The notes beneath the pieces were generated by a model. That model did no database searches. It worked only from the letters and a program-made list of their open reading frames with translations, and was not told the DNA's origin. Source: Orientallactaga sibirica (lineage: Eukaryota; Chordata; Mammalia; Rodentia; Dipodidae). From it: 64,000 nucleotides of DNA. The position numbers and the translations under genes are program-made. Positions 22,681 to 35,000 of this stretch are shown here, in pieces; position 1 is the first letter of the stretch, and the number at the start of each line of letters is the position of its first letter. The stretch spans positions 1,882,501 through 1,946,500 of the forward strand of contig JAEOAD010001365.1 in the NCBI GenBank assembly GCA_036365145.1, read 5' to 3'.

Positions 22681-24145
22681 TTTATTTAGTAGGCCTGACA
22701 AACCCTGGCGCAGCCAAGCTTGGATAGCACCTGCAGTGCATCTGCTGGCCGTTTCGGCCAGGTGTTTGCCAAACTGACTCAGAGTGGCAGATGGCTCCCT
22801 TGCCACCACCATCTCAATCGGGGCCTGTAGAGGTGATTGGCTGGGCTGCAATGAGTAGGCAAAAGTGGACCAGGTGGCAGGCAGCCCATACCTGGCAGCC
22901 AGATACCACGTGGAACTATAGGCTGCACTTGCACCAGGCTCCGGGTCCAGCAGCACAATTGCTCTTCCAGCACCTCCAGCCGATCCAGGAGGCAAGACGG
23001 GCTTCAAGGCGAGGCCCTGCAGCTCTGCAAGACCAGAGGGGAGTTAAGAGGATGAAGACTGGCTTCCACCTGTCCCTACAAAAGCCCTGCTTGAGAGGTG
23101 CAGAGCAACCTGCCTTGCTCTCGCCAGGAGGGCGGCACCAGACTGCATTCAGACCTTGCTGTCCTGGTGTCAGCTACTAGAACTCCCTGGTGAACCAGAC
23201 ACTAGATGCTTGAGTTGTCAGGGACAGACTCTCTCGGGAGGATTGAGCTTCTGAGAATAGGGGTTTGAGAGTAAAATTAAGTGGCCTTGCTTGGCTCTTG
23301 GCCCCATCAATCCAAGCCTCCCACCCTTACTTCCTTCAATGCAACTAAATCCGCCCGATCTTGCACCTACCTCACCCACTCCCCACTTGGAGATTCTGCT
23401 ATGGTCCCTCAGGTCCCTTCAACGACTCAAGCCTCCGCTCATCCGACCCCTCCCACAGCACCCTCAGCAAGCTCCGGCCCAGGCCCTGCAGTTAGACTAG
23501 CACCTTTCTACTGCGCTTCTGCATTCTAACGGGGCTCCGCTGCTGCAGTGGCTGCACAACTCTGCGCCACTGCAGTTACAATACCCGGAAGAACACTTTT
23601 GGAACGATAGCGTTTGGAGATCGCCGAAGTCATTGAGACCGAAGTATTCAGTAAATTCAGGGTCTAGTGGGAGATGCAGGCTCCAAAGGGCTGCAGAGCC
23701 AAGCGCTCTTCCGGTTGGCCCTACCTAGGCCACCCCCCTCCTATGCAGACCCATCCAGTGTACACCCCACCCCTTTCCCATGAGGCCCCACCCTCCAGCC
23801 CATGCGGACCCCATCCTTCTGCTCCTAGCCACGCCCTTTTTGCACTGATCCTTCCTTTCCAGTCTTAGCTGACCGCCCTGCCCCCTAGGCAAGCCCCACT
23901 GGCCGAACAGACCGACCTCGCCCGCGGCTATCACCCCACCTCTTATCTCCGCCCAGATTTATGCACATACGCGCAGTCCCTAGCCTCACCCGCGGCCCGA
24001 AGCGCTGCAGGCACGTGCTGCAGCATTTCTTGTCAGGGTTCCAATACTCCAGACGCTTGCACGCCTGCAGTTACGTGGAGGTTTCGGTCGACCCAGCCCG
24101 GGCCCGGAGGAGCACTGCCACCTAGCGGAAGCGCTTGGGCCCCAT
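22681..24145 (-). pseudogene. IGFLR1: IGFLR1 (TMEM149) remnant, apparently inactivated
   Basis: IGFLR1 is normally a TNFR-like membrane receptor placed between KMT2B and U2AF1L4, as here. Three pieces are recognisable. At 23990-24064 is RLEYWNPDKKCCSTCLQRFG with a GTGAGG donor. At about 23530-23658 is EFTEYFGLNDFGD to KCSSGYC and ELCSHC. At 22686-23024 is the C-terminal death-like part (IVLLDPEPG, YLAARYGLPATWSTFAYSL, EMVVAREPSATLSQFG). Damage: the start-like ATG (24143-24145) reads MGPKRFR then TAG (24122-24124), with a further in-frame TAA at 24071-24073; the Cys of the family's ENC motif is Phe; the C-terminal exon needs about two, one and two bases restored to follow the family protein; no transmembrane exon is visible in 23025-23500. 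The family C-terminus ADALQVLSKLG survives only in another frame. Poly(A)-like AATAAA is at 22681-22686. Confidence 0.72.
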
Positions 24146-24149
24146 CTGG

Positions 24150-25440
24150 GCGGAACTTCCAACATTCACAGGCACTTTGCAGGGAACCCGAGGCAGGCGA
24201 AAGAAGGGTGGATTTGGGGACACAGAGTTCTACCGCCCCTTTTAGCCAGAAATCTACCCCAGCCTCAACATCTGGCCCATTAGCAGAGAGGTCCTCAAAG
24301 ATGGCTAGCTAAAGGGTTCACGCCTATAATTCCAGCACTTGGGAGGCTGAGATGGGATTGCCTGTGGGTTCCCGGCTAGCCTGGGCTAGAGTGAGACTTT
24401 GCCTAAAAAGGGGGGGGGTAGGTGCACCCTTTAATCCCAGCACTCAGTAGGCAAAGGCCACTCGGAGACTACATAGTGAATTCCAGGTCAGCCTGGGCTA
24501 GAGTGAGTCACTACCTCTGAATGAATGAATGAATGAATGAATGAATGAATGAATAAAATAAATAAAGGGGAGGTTAGAGAAATGGCTTAGAAGTTGAGGT
24601 ACTTGCCTGCAAAGCTAAAGGACCAAGGTTGGATTCCCCAGGACCCACATAAGCCAGATGCCCAAGGTGGCACACGAGTCTGGAGCTGTTTGGCAGTGTG
24701 GCTAGAATCCCTGGCCCACTCTTTTTTTTTCTTTCTCTTTCTCTCTCTTTCTCAAATAATAATAATAACAGAGGCTAGTGAGCTCTGGATCTAGGTTGTG
24801 CACTAGTATCTCTATGTCTTCATACACCCACCCTCTTTTCCAGCTCTACAATGAGATAACAGCACGTGCCTCAGAACTACTAGAAGTAAAGCACTTAGCT
24901 GGCTTTGGTGGTGTAGGACTTTAAATCCTTTAATCCCAGCTACTTGGGAGGCTGAGGCAAGAGGATCCAGTCCAGCCTGGGCTACATAATGAGGCAGGCC
25001 CTGGAGAGAGCTGGGGGAGGTGAGGGGTAAGGAAAGAAGAGAAGGAGAAACTTAAAGCAGCACAGCGTGTGGCATTTGGCAAACTCAAGTTAAGCGATTT
25101 AAATGTTAGGTGTTAGAGATTTACAGCTCTGGGGATTGGTGGGCTTCAAGGATCTAGCTCTAACTCACTGGAGACTCTCAATGGCACCCAGCCATCACCC
25201 CGCCCCTCCTTATACCCATCTCCTATGCTGGGGACATGCTCCACTTGTCCAAACTACTCCCCTACTAGCAGCAGCCTTGAATGTAGAAGTGAGGTGTCAG
25301 GCACAAAAGCAGACTCCACCCTACCCGGACCCTAAGCCACCTGAACAGCTGCTTTGGCTAGCCTCTGCAGAGCATGTGGTTCAAGTGCAAGGGAGCTGCT
25401 CTTTCATCAGGGGCGGGGGAGGCAGGAAACCACAGCCCCA
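24150..25440. repeat. SINE-rich spacer between IGFLR1 remnant and U2AF1L4
   Basis: The spacer contains two B1-like pieces (about 24312-24410 and 24420-24515), a GAAT tetranucleotide repeat (about 24517-24552), a sense tRNA-derived SINE (about 24572-24770) and another B1-like copy (about 24895-25005). Bases 25060-25440 show no gene or repeat I can name. Confidence 0.75.
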
Positions 25441-25462
25441 TTAGACAAAGTCAGTGTGGTGC

Positions 25463-25468
25463 TTTATT
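25463..25468 (-). terminator. U2AF1L4: U2AF1L4 poly(A) signal
   Basis: TTTATT on the plus strand is AATAAA for the minus-strand gene, about 150 bp beyond the U2AF1L4 stop codon. It lies in the expected place for the 3' end. Confidence 0.8.
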
Positions 25469-25618
25469 AGGGAAGGGAAGTAGGAGAAAGTCCCTGTGTT
25501 GAACAGATTGATTACATCATGAAGCCTGAGGAAGACAGAGCTGGAGAGTGAAGGGGTTTTGGGAAGGGGTCCTGGTCAGGAACATCTATGACCGTGGGTG
25601 AAGGGCAAGGGACTAGTC

Positions 25619-27607
25619 TCAGAAGCGGCCATAGCGGTGGTCTGGGAAATGCCTACGGGTCCTTGCTCGGGGATGGTGGCCCATATGGGATCTTGGAGGT
25701 GACCTGTGGGGCAGGCGTGAACAGAGATAAGTTAGAGCTGTTGGGAGTGGTGCAAAGATCTTCCAGGCTTGACTGTCAGGGACAGTGTGGGTGTTAATGT
25801 AACTAGGGTTCCAGAAAGTCATCTCAGGATAGGTACTCAGTGACAGGGATCCAAGCAGGTTCACGCTGGTCTGGGCATTGAGATTATTGTCTCTAACAGG
25901 GCTAGGACTATTCTTAAAAAAGAGTCTTGGGCCTAGTGTGGTGGTGCACGCCTTTAATCCCAGCACTCAGGAGGCAGAGGTAGGTGGATCGCTGAGTTCA
26001 AGGCCACCCTGAGAATACAGAGTGAATTTCAAGTCAGCCTGGGATAGAGTGAGAACCTACCTCAAAAAAAAAAAAAAAAAAAAAAAAAGTTTTGGGACAC
26101 TGTGAGTGGGAGTTTAGTGTATAAGGCCTTAGGGTATAAGAAATCCTGGCAAGGTTGGCCCGAGGTAGGTACCTGCGCCTGGGTCCCCGCCCATAGAGCT
26201 GCCTCCGGAGGTTTCGGGATATGGGTCGCAGGTGCATGAAGTTGCAGAAACCCCCTCGGGTACATTCTCTGAGGACAGAAGGATGGAGGAAGCTATTAAG
26301 ACTGTCAACCCCCAACCAAACACTCATGCATCTGAGACTCCAAGTGCCCACCCCACCCTTGCTCTGCCATACCCCATCTCATACTGGCGGCAGCATGACT
26401 CCCGGAAGTCGGTGACAGGCGACAGCTCGGCATGCACAGCCTGCCCGTTGAACCAACGGTTATTGAGTTCAGCCACCGCCCGCTCTGCATCCTCCTCCCG
26501 CCGGAACTGGGGGGAAAGTGGGTGACGGTGGGCTGTGGAACTCGAGATCTTCAGAAGACTAGTCAGCTCTGAGGCTGGACTAGATTTAGTGATGGCCAAC
26601 AGACACTGAAATGCTTCCACTTCCGGGCTCTAAGCAGGGGCCAGCAAGCACCTTAACATAGACATTGCCCACAAGGTGGTCCCCGAGGTTGTCGCAAACA
26701 TTCATCTCTTCAATCTCTCCGTACTTCTCCTGCAGTTCTGTAAACACCTCCTGTGGAAGATGGGGAGGAACTCAGCTATACGTCTGGCAACAACAGCAAA
26801 CCCAGCTGCCCTGGCAACCCTCACCTCAAAGAAGTTATCATAGTGTTCCTGCACCTCCACGTCGCTCACGTGACCTGGAGGGACGGGGTGGAATCAGGGT
26901 GTGGCCTGCTGGGAGCTGTCCACCCTCCCCCTGCCCTACCTGGTCTTATACTCACAGTGAGATCCATCTGCTGTTTGGGCCGTGTTCTGTGGATTTCGGT
27001 ATAGGTTAAGCAGCACTATGGTCTGAACAAAATTTAAAAAGGGGCAGAAACTGAGCTCAGAGGTAACGCTGCCCGCCGAGAGGGTACGAGGTTTTCACGT
27101 GAGTCCTGAACCTGGGGGATCTACGTCTCACGATTCATTGGCAAACTGGCCCCTAAGAAACTCCGGGAGGTAGGACCTGGAGAGCCTGGACAGCTAAGGG
27201 GCGTGGCCTGTGCACTGGGGCGTGGCCGAGCCCTTGGGAGGCGAGCCGGAAGCGGCGGAGAGGGTGGGCCTTAGCGATCCGGAAGAGGCGGGGCCCCGGG
27301 GGACGGCCCGGGGGAGGAGGAAGCGCGCGGCCGCCTGGCTCCGGGCCGGGCTCACCTGGCTGAAGGTCGGTTTGTTGTGCAGCCGGGAGCACCGGTCCCC
27401 GTGCCGGCAGGCCCCGATCTTAAAGTAAAAAGAGCAGTTAACCCTGGAAGAGGTGCAAAGACAGAGGTGAACTGGCGCCGGCCGCCGCCCTGACCGCACG
27501 GACACCGAGGACCCGACAGCGCCCCCCGCGCCCCGAGAGAGCACGCCCTCCGCCCGCTCTCACTTGTCCTTCTCAGTCCCGAAAATCGAAGCTAAATATT
27601 CAGCCAT
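25619..27607 (-). CDS. U2AF1L4: U2AF1L4 (U2AF26), 3' splice-site recognition factor, complete
   Basis: This nuclear splicing factor is a paralogue of the small U2AF subunit; it pairs with U2AF65 and recognises the AG at the 3' splice site. Coding exons on the minus strand: 27564-27607, 27356-27443, 26956-27022, 26825-26874, 26652-26750, 26373-26506, 26173-26268, 25619-25703. They sum to 663 bases, 220 residues, the same length as human. The protein starts [19 protein letters not shown] finger 1 is [16 protein letters not shown] with SRLH. The atypical RRM (UHM) follows from [13 protein letters not shown] to [24 protein letters not shown] finger 2 is [19 protein letters not shown]. The tail is short and Arg/Ser-poor ([20 protein letters not shown]). 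The finger ligands are intact. A B1-like SINE (about 25930-26088) sits in the last intron. It shares its promoter region with PSENEN. Confidence 0.95.
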
Positions 27608-28092
27608 TTTTGTCCGAACACTCCCACTCGCCCACTCCTGACGTCACTTCCGTGGCCTGGGAGCGTCGGGAAACGTAGTTCGCCGCCTCCGGACGCTGGC
27701 AACGCCCGCGCGTGCTCTATACTGCGTGTGCGCGGGGGGCGTGGCCTGTCGGCGCATGCGCACGGCGCTCCCTCGAATACAAGTGTTTTTTTTTTTTTTT
27801 TTTTTGAAAGGACTACCAACTCCGCAGAAACCTAAGGCTTCTCGCACGAACGCCCGTAGTGGAAAATAGTAAAGCTATCCGAGGTGGGAGGAGTAAGCCC
27901 CACTGGTGAGTTGGGAGTCGCTTCGCGCACCCCATCAACGTAAAGAGCTCGTGGGTGGAGAAAGCCGGGTACCTTCTTCAGCTAGCCCCCGCCGAGCTCT
28001 CACTGGCCGAGGGCGCGGCGGGTCTGTCCGTAGTCTTCGCACCTGCCGTTCGCGTCTTGCCCAGCAGCCCCTTCGGACGACCCAGCGCGAGG
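27200..28092. promoter_or_regulatory. CpG island and bidirectional U2AF1L4/PSENEN promoter
   Basis: The two start codons are head to head and 485 bp apart (27607 minus, 28093 plus). The island is CpG-rich from about 27200 to 27760 and again from 28000. ZNF143/Staf-like motifs occur: minus-strand GAACTACGTTTCCC at 27668-27681 and ACTACCAACTCCGCAGAA around 27810-27830. A T23 run (about 27785-27805) lies between them. No TATA box is evident. Confidence 0.7.
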
Positions 28093-28919
28093 ATGAATCT
28101 GGAGCGGGTGTCCAATGAGGAGAAGCTGAACCTGTGCCGCAAGTACTACCTTGGTGAGAGATGGAGGCGACTGGCCTAGAACGCCCGAGGCGAGAAGGCT
28201 GGGATGTGGAGGGTGCAGCCCTGCACACGGGCGCTCTTCCTGTGGTCGGAGGGACGGGGCGGCCTGGCGACCGAGGAAGGAGGAAGCTGAGGCCTCAGCT
28301 TTTGGGTCCCAAGAGAAAAGGACTGGACTCCAGGGTCCCGAGAAGGGGGTGGCTGAGGAATCGGCTTCCTGGATCTTGAGGAAGAGCCTGACTACCCTGA
28401 CGTCAGAGATCTTCACTTGAACTCAGGGATGGGCGAGGACCTTCCAGATGGGTCTTCTAGGTGAAGATCAGGGACGGTCCGCATTGCCTTGACCCCATGT
28501 GGCTTCGCTTCCTAGGTGGGTTTGCGTTCCTGCCTTTTCTCTGGCTCGTCAACATCTTCTGGTTCTTCAGAGAGGCCTTCCTTGCCCCAGCCTACACAGA
28601 GCAGAGCCAGATCAAAGGCTGTGAGTCTAGGGCCCAATGAAGGGAGGCCAGCGGGGAGGCGGGAAGGGATGGTGGAGGCTCTAGAATCCTGGGCACTGTG
28701 GCAAAGAGGAAGGCATGGACTGGGGGACTTCAGATTGCAGCTAGAGGCCAATTCTCTCCACTTGTGCCCCTCATTCTAGATGTGTGGCGCTCAGCTCTGG
28801 GCTTCCTCTTCTGGGTGATTGTACTGACCACCTGGATAACGATCTTTCAGATCTACCGACCCCGTTGGGGGGCCCTTGGGGATTACCTCTCCTTCACCAT
28901 ACCCCTGGGCACCCCCTGA
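28093..28919 (+). CDS. PSENEN: PSENEN (PEN-2), gamma-secretase subunit, complete
   Basis: PEN-2 is the smallest subunit of gamma-secretase. It stabilises and activates presenilin in ER, Golgi and cell-surface membranes and so takes part in Notch and APP cleavage. Exons are 28093-28153, 28516-28620 and 28780-28919; they sum to 306 bases and give 101 residues, the family length. The protein begins [20 protein letters not shown]. Hydrophobic segments are [15 protein letters not shown] and [17 protein letters not shown]. The C-terminal DYLSFTIP motif, needed for presenilin binding in the family, is present before the final LGTP. All splice sites are canonical. It shares the upstream promoter region with U2AF1L4. 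Confidence 0.97.
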
Positions 28920-29036
28920 CAACTCCTTCACAGGCTGGTAGCCTGGTCTTTCTCCCAGGATGGGCTCATCTGCTCCAAATTCAATCTCAAGCCCAAAGAT
29001 CTTACCTATCTCCCATCTTCTTTGCTGACATACCCC

Positions 29037-29042
29037 AATAAA
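29037..29042 (+). terminator. PSENEN: PSENEN poly(A) signal
   Basis: AATAAA lies 118 bp after the PSENEN stop, followed by GT-rich sequence (gactttgtggggtgtttt), so the transcript probably ends near 29060-29080. Confidence 0.85.
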
Positions 29043-29119
29043 GGACCCAAACTTTAATATTGACTTTGTGGGGTGTTTTGGAGATTGAAGCATAAAACGA
29101 ACATTCAGAAACATTTATT

Positions 29120-31480
29120 GAGTGCTGGAGAGATGGCTCAGTGGTTCAAGGCACTTACTTGTAAAGAGCCTGATGGCCTGTGTTCAATTCCCCAGTACTC
29201 AGGTAAAGCAAGACACACATGTGTCTGGAGTTCCTTTGCAGTGGCAAGAGGCTCTGGTGTGCCCATTCTCTCCCTCCTCCCCCCAAGTAAATAAATGAAT
29301 TAAATATATTCAAAAACATTTCATGAAACTGGGCATGGTGGTGCATACCTGTAATCTGTGCACTCAGGAAGGTGGAGGCAGGAACGTCAGGAGTTCAAGG
29401 CCAGCCTTGGCTACATAGCTTGCGCTCCATGAGACCCTGTCTCAGCAACAACAACAAAATTTATTGAGTGAAGCACCTTGTGGTAGGCTTAATTTTTTTT
29501 TTTTTTTTTGTTGTTGTTGTTGAATGCTATTCATAACCCTTTGAAATAGGAACTTTTTCTTGCTCAGCAACCCTATTTTACAGATGAAGAAAATGAAGAA
29601 TGATTCCATTTCTAGGAGCTTCTATCTCATACTGGTAGTTGTGAATTTAAAAAGGTGACTTGCCCAAGTCAGGTGTGGTGCCACCCTTAATCCCAGCACT
29701 CCGGGCTGAGGTAGAAAGCTTGCACTGGAGGCCAGCCTGGGACTACAGAGTGAGTGGGGAGGGAGGCTGAGGTAGGAAGCTTGCACTGGAGGCCAGCCTG
29801 GGACTACAGAGTGAGTGGGGAGGGAGGCTGAGGTAGGAAGCTTGCACTGGAGGCCAGCCTGGAACTACAGAGTGAGTGGGGAGGGAGGCAATTACTCTCC
29901 CATCTGGGGATGTAGTTTAGTGGCACAGCACTTGCCCCACATGTGAAGATGTGAAAGACTCAGCTTTGGGGCTGGAGAGACAGCTCAGCGGTTAAAGGCT
30001 TGCAATGCCTGATGGCCCAGGTTCAGTTCTCCAGTACACACATAAATCCAGATGTAAAAAGTGGCCCATGGGGCTAGAGAGTGGGCTCAGTGGTTAAGTC
30101 ACTTGCCTGTGAAGCCTAAGGACCCATGTTCTACTTCCCAAATCTTACATAATCCAGATGCACAAGGTAACACATATGTAAGGTCACACATGTGCACAAG
30201 GTGGCACATGCCTCTGGAGTTCAACTTTAGTGGCTGGAGGCACTGGTGCGCCAATTCTCCCCTCCCCCATCAAATAAATAATACACACACATTGTTTTTC
30301 AAGGTACAGTCTCCGTGTAGCTCACACTCACCTGGAATTCATTATGTAGTCTCAGGGTGGCCTCAACCTCAGGTGATCCTCCTACCTCTGCCTCTGGAGT
30401 GTTGGGATTGAAGGTGTGCGCCACCACGCCCGAAGATACACATTTATACTCACATAAGCCAGATGCACAAGGTGACACAAGTGTCTAGAATTTATTTGCA
30501 GTGGCTGGAGCCCCTGGTGCACCCATTCTCTGGCTGCTTTTCTCTTTCTCATATAAATAAATATTTTAGAAAGTGAAATGAATAGATAAAATTTCAACCC
30601 CTACCTGAATGTCCCTATGACTATTTCAAAGTATAATCTTTGGCTGAGGATATAGCATTCATGAAGCCCTGGGTTAAACCCCCAGCCCCGCATAAACCCA
30701 GCATAGTTTACATGCCTGTAATCCTAGTTCGTTTTTCTTTTCTTTTTTTTATTAGAGAGAGAGAGAGAATGGGTGTGCCAGCGGGCAGCCTCTGTGAACG
30801 AACTCCAGACTTGTACGCCCCCTTGTGGGCAAATGCGGCATTGCGCCGTTGCATCACTGTCACGCGTGGGACCTGGAGATTGGAACTGGGGTTCTTGGGC
30901 TTGGCAGGCAGGAGCCTTAACTGCCAAGCCATCTCTCCCTCTAATCCTAGTTCTGAGGGAGGTAGGGGCAGGAGAAGTTTAAGACCATCCTCGGCTGTAT
31001 AGGGAGTTTGAGGATAGTCTGGATAATACGAGACTACTGTCATTCGTATATTTTCCTTGCTTCTGTTACATTTCACTTAGAATGATTTGTTTATAGTCAA
31101 AATATATATATATATATAATATGTATGTGCTCCATTGGGGCAAGTGGATTGTACGTTTAATCCAGTGTAGTGTCCTCCTGCCTGGATGAATACCTGACAT
31201 ACTGATAAATATTTGCAGGGGACTGGAGCAGTCAAAAGCGCTTGTTTGTAAAGCCCGTCCTCTCATCTGGGGACGGACACACACACAGGTAAATACTAAA
31301 TTGTCGAATGAAAAATGTTGTACCTGCCGAGGGTGGTGGTGCATGCCTTTAATCCCAGCACTCAGGAGGCAGAGGTAGGAGGATTGCCATGAGTTCAAGG
31401 CCACCTGAAACTACTTAGTGAATTCCAGGTCAGCCTGAGCTACAGTGAGACACTACCTCGAAAAAATTTGAAAAAACAAA
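29120..31480. repeat. SINE-filled spacer between PSENEN and LIN37
   Basis: It holds: sense tRNA-derived SINE (about 29122-29305); B1-like (about 29330-29458); T-rich and GTT runs (about 29490-29522); degenerate B1 expanded into a 61-bp tandem repeat (29702-29890); tRNA-derived copies (about 29965-30060 and 30068-30290); antisense B1-like (about 30295-30435); partial tRNA-derived (about 30450-30570); antisense tRNA-derived (about 30750-30945); a TA run (31100-31118); and sense B1-like (about 31326-31475). No gene is seen. Confidence 0.8.
29702..29890. repeat. 61-bp minisatellite, three copies
   Basis: The unit, starting GCTGAGGTAGGAAGCTTGCA, recurs at 29705, 29766 and 29827 with very few mismatches. 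It derives from a B1-like SINE (GAGGCCAGCCTGGGACTACA) that has expanded in tandem. Confidence 0.9.
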
Positions 31481-31599
31481 ACAAAAAAAAAATGTTGTAC
31501 CTTCAAAGACAATAGCTGGATGGCGCCTAGCGAGTTCACCCAAATAAAGGATCTAGTCTAACCCGAGAATAGTCTTCCTTTTAAAGAACTAGAGACTTC

Positions 31600-32065
31600 C
31601 ACAGTTCTGTAACTACGTTATTACTAAAACCTAGAACTACAAGTCCCAAGAAGCCTTGCGATGCTGGCGTCTTTGTTTCCCACAATGCCCCTGGGGCGCA
31701 GGCGGTGTTATTACGCTGTCTCTGGTGCTTGAACTACATCTCCCAGAAGGCACCTGGGTTGTCGTTGGTTTGTTTCAGGAAACAGAGCCTCGGGAAGGTG
31801 GGACTTAGTGCTGGGAGCCGACTGTAGAGGCTGTCAATTGGCCAGAGGATAAGATTGATCTCTTCCCTGGCTAATGGAAGCTAGCGACTGCCGAGCAGGT
31901 CTGTCCACAGAGGAGAAGGCAGGGAGGGTCAGCCGGGGCGGGGACCGCCCGCACGCCAGCTTCCCTTTGACTTCTGCCCGCCCGCCTCCGGCCTGGCCTT
32001 GGGAGCCTCGTTCGCCTTTGGGCTTTTCTGACCCAGCGAATCAGACCCAGACCGAGACCCGCATC
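31600..32065 (+). promoter_or_regulatory. LIN37: LIN37 promoter with ZNF143/Staf-like elements
   Basis: Two near-consensus ZNF143 motifs lie upstream of the LIN37 start: GAACTACAAGTCCCAAGAAG at 31634-31653 and GAACTACATCTCCCAGAAGG at 31731-31750. A CCCACAATGCCCC stretch lies between them (about 31679-31691). No TATA box is obvious. The motif calls rest on eye-matching to ACTACAATTCCCAGMATGC. Confidence 0.6.
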
Positions 32066-35000
32066 ATGTTCCCGGTGAAGGTTAAAGTGGAGAAATCAGG
32101 TGAGGCCCGGGAGCCCAGGACACTGCTGATCCGAGTATGTATGGAAGGCCCGAGAGACACGGTTATTGCGAAAAGGCGTCCTCCGTGACAGCCTTCTGCA
32201 GCCCATCTGACAGTCGCGGTGCTGGGCACAGAGCGTTCGCAGGACCCCTTCACGGCCTCCGGGGTGTGCTCCAAGGAGCTTTGAGACTGAAGAACGGCGA
32301 TTCCGTAGTGTAGTGGTGCTAACACGTGCAGATTCGGAACGCCTGCCTTGACAAGGGCCCTGTCCTTACCCTACCTCACTTTCCCCGCTCCCAGCAGTGG
32401 TCATGAGTGAGACATTGCGCTGTCAGCCTGAGGTATAGGGACTCTTAATCATCGATAATCGCTGTATTCCGATGATCTTAGGATGTAGGAAGTGAGATTG
32501 ATGGAGAAACTGAGGTCAGGCGGAGGCAGGCAGCTGAGTTGGGGAGGAGCTGGAAGGAAGCCCAAGACTGGCATGGCAAGAGCAGTGGGGAGGGGACACC
32601 GAATCGCAAAATGATGACATGAGATGTTAGATGGGATACGTGTTATTAAAACAAAATGGACTGGGGAGATGGCTCAATGGCTAAACGTACTTGCTGACAC
32701 AGCATGCTGGCCCAGGTTCAATCCTCTAGTACTTAAAGCCAGATGCATAAAGTGGCACAGGAGTGGAGTTCATTTGCAGCAGCAAGAGGTCCTGGCATGC
32801 CCATTCACTCTCTCAAATAACTAATTAAATAAATACATTTATAGGATGGCGATATGGCCCATTAACAACCCAGGTTTGATTCCCCAGTACCCACGTAAAG
32901 CCAGGTGCACAAAGTGACACATACATCTGGAGTTTGTTTGCAGTGGCTGGAGATCGCAGTGACCTATTCTCTCTGTGTGTCATTCTCAGCTTTCAAATAG
33001 ATTAAGAAAATGTTTTAAGAGCCGGGCGTGGTGGCGCACGCCTTTAATCCCAGCACTCGGGAAGCAGAGGTAGGAGGATCGCCGAGAGTTCGAGGCCACC
33101 CTGAGACTACATAGTTAATTCCAGGTCAGCCTGGACCAGAGTGAGACCCTACCTTGCAAAACCAAAAAAAAAAAAAAAAAAAGTTTTAAAAGAACAACAA
33201 AATGAGATGCAGCTGTGGGTGCAGCTCATTGGTAGTCAACTGTTTGGCATACATGGCCCAGAATTCTCCCTTCAGCACTGAAAAGTAGAACCAGACCTGG
33301 GTGGGGTAGCCTCTAGAGTCATAGCAATTCAGAGGTGTAAGACAGTTTGGCCACTGGAACCAGGATTTCAGGGTCTATCTGTACAACATCACCTATGAAA
33401 TCTAAAATGAAAAAAAAAAAAAAAAAGGTAGGAGAAGGTAAGGGGATCAGGAGTGGGGACAGCCAGTGCACAAAAGAAATAGCAAGGAGCAATGGTGGCT
33501 GGAGTGAGAAGTCGAGGCAAAGAAGAGGTAGGGGAAGAGGACAGCTCATGTGGGTCCAGGTGAGGACGGTTTCTGTGAGGGAAATGGAGAGCACAGGGAG
33601 ATTTTGAACGAAAAAGTGAGTTCACATGAGTGTACCCCAAGATGCCAAAAATATTCTGAGTGGAAAAGTAGAGGGGACATGACCCCAAATGATGGAGAAG
33701 GCAGCTGGGTGCAGACCCCACCTTCTAGGGGAGGAGCCGTGGAATCCTAGGGGATTCTATCCTCGAGAAAACGAAGGTTAGGTTTTTGTTTTGTTTTGTT
33801 TTTTGCATGTGACCATATATAAATGATATATATGGGGGGGGGTGTGTGTTGGCCAGAGTACACCATTGGGTGTTGTCTCCAGAAACGCTAGCCATCTGTT
33901 TTTGAAACAGGGTCTCTCATTAGTCTGAAACTCATCAGTTAAGCTAGACAGGCTGGCCGGTAAGCCCTAGGGATCCTCCTGTCTCCACCTGTCCAGTGTT
34001 GGGGTTACAGGCTTGCAACACTACTTGGCATCTCTACATGGGTACTGGGGATCGAACTCAGGACCTCACGCTTGCAAGGCAAGCACTTTGCTCACTTTTT
34101 TTCTTATTTGGATCTGTTACAGGATCTCATGTAGCCCAAGCTTACCTTGACCTCACTATGTAAAGACTTGCCTTGAACTTCTGATCCTTCTATCTTAGCT
34201 TCCAGAGAGCTGAGGTTACAGGCACGTGTCGCCAGGCTTGGCTAGGTTTGGTTGTCTTTTAGGAAGATTCACCTGGCTACTTTGTTGGGAGTGGGTCAGA
34301 AGGGGAAACTAAGGTGTAGGAAAGGGCAGAGGAGGTCGGTGGATATATGCTAAGGAGGCCAAGTGGGCTGAAGTGAGAGAGTGGTATCCATGGTAAGACC
34401 AGTGAAGGGACTGGAGAATAGTGGAGTCATCATGGTGAGAATCCAGGAAGAGGAGTAAGTTTAGAGACACTGAAGCCAGTACGGGACTTAGGGGAAAGAG
34501 CCTAGACAGTCCGAGGGAATGTTCAGTCTGTGGGCTCTCTAAATTGGGGTTCAGGAGAGAAGCCAACAGAACAGAACTGTTGCCCAATCTATACCCTGGG
34601 CTCCTGCCCAAGGCTTTTTGCCTCAGTTGCCTCAGTCCCCTGTGTTCAGCCTCTCTGTCGAGCAATGGTGGGCATCCTTGAGGCTGCTTGTAGTGTCTTT
34701 GGGCCAGGCCATAGGGCTGGCCTCTATGAAGTATGTGCACACAAAGCTGACTCTTGCTTGGACCTTCCTCCTCCAGAGTTGGAGATGGCCAAAGCCCGGA
34801 ACCAGCTGGATGCTGTTCTGCAATGTCTGCTGGAGAAGAGCCACCTGGACAGGTTGGGACCTGGTCCACCTGGGGTCACAGGGCTGGGAACCCTCTCAGG
34901 TTGGGATCTGGTCCACCTGGGGCCACAGGGCTAGGGACCCTGGCAGGTTGGGATTTGGTCCAGTCTGAGGTCACAGGGCTGGGAACCCTGGCAGGTTGGG

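Noticed and set aside
29702..29890. Regular repeats that could suggest a CRISPR array
   Set aside because: The units are direct tandem copies with no unique spacers, in a mammalian genome. They are a minisatellite.
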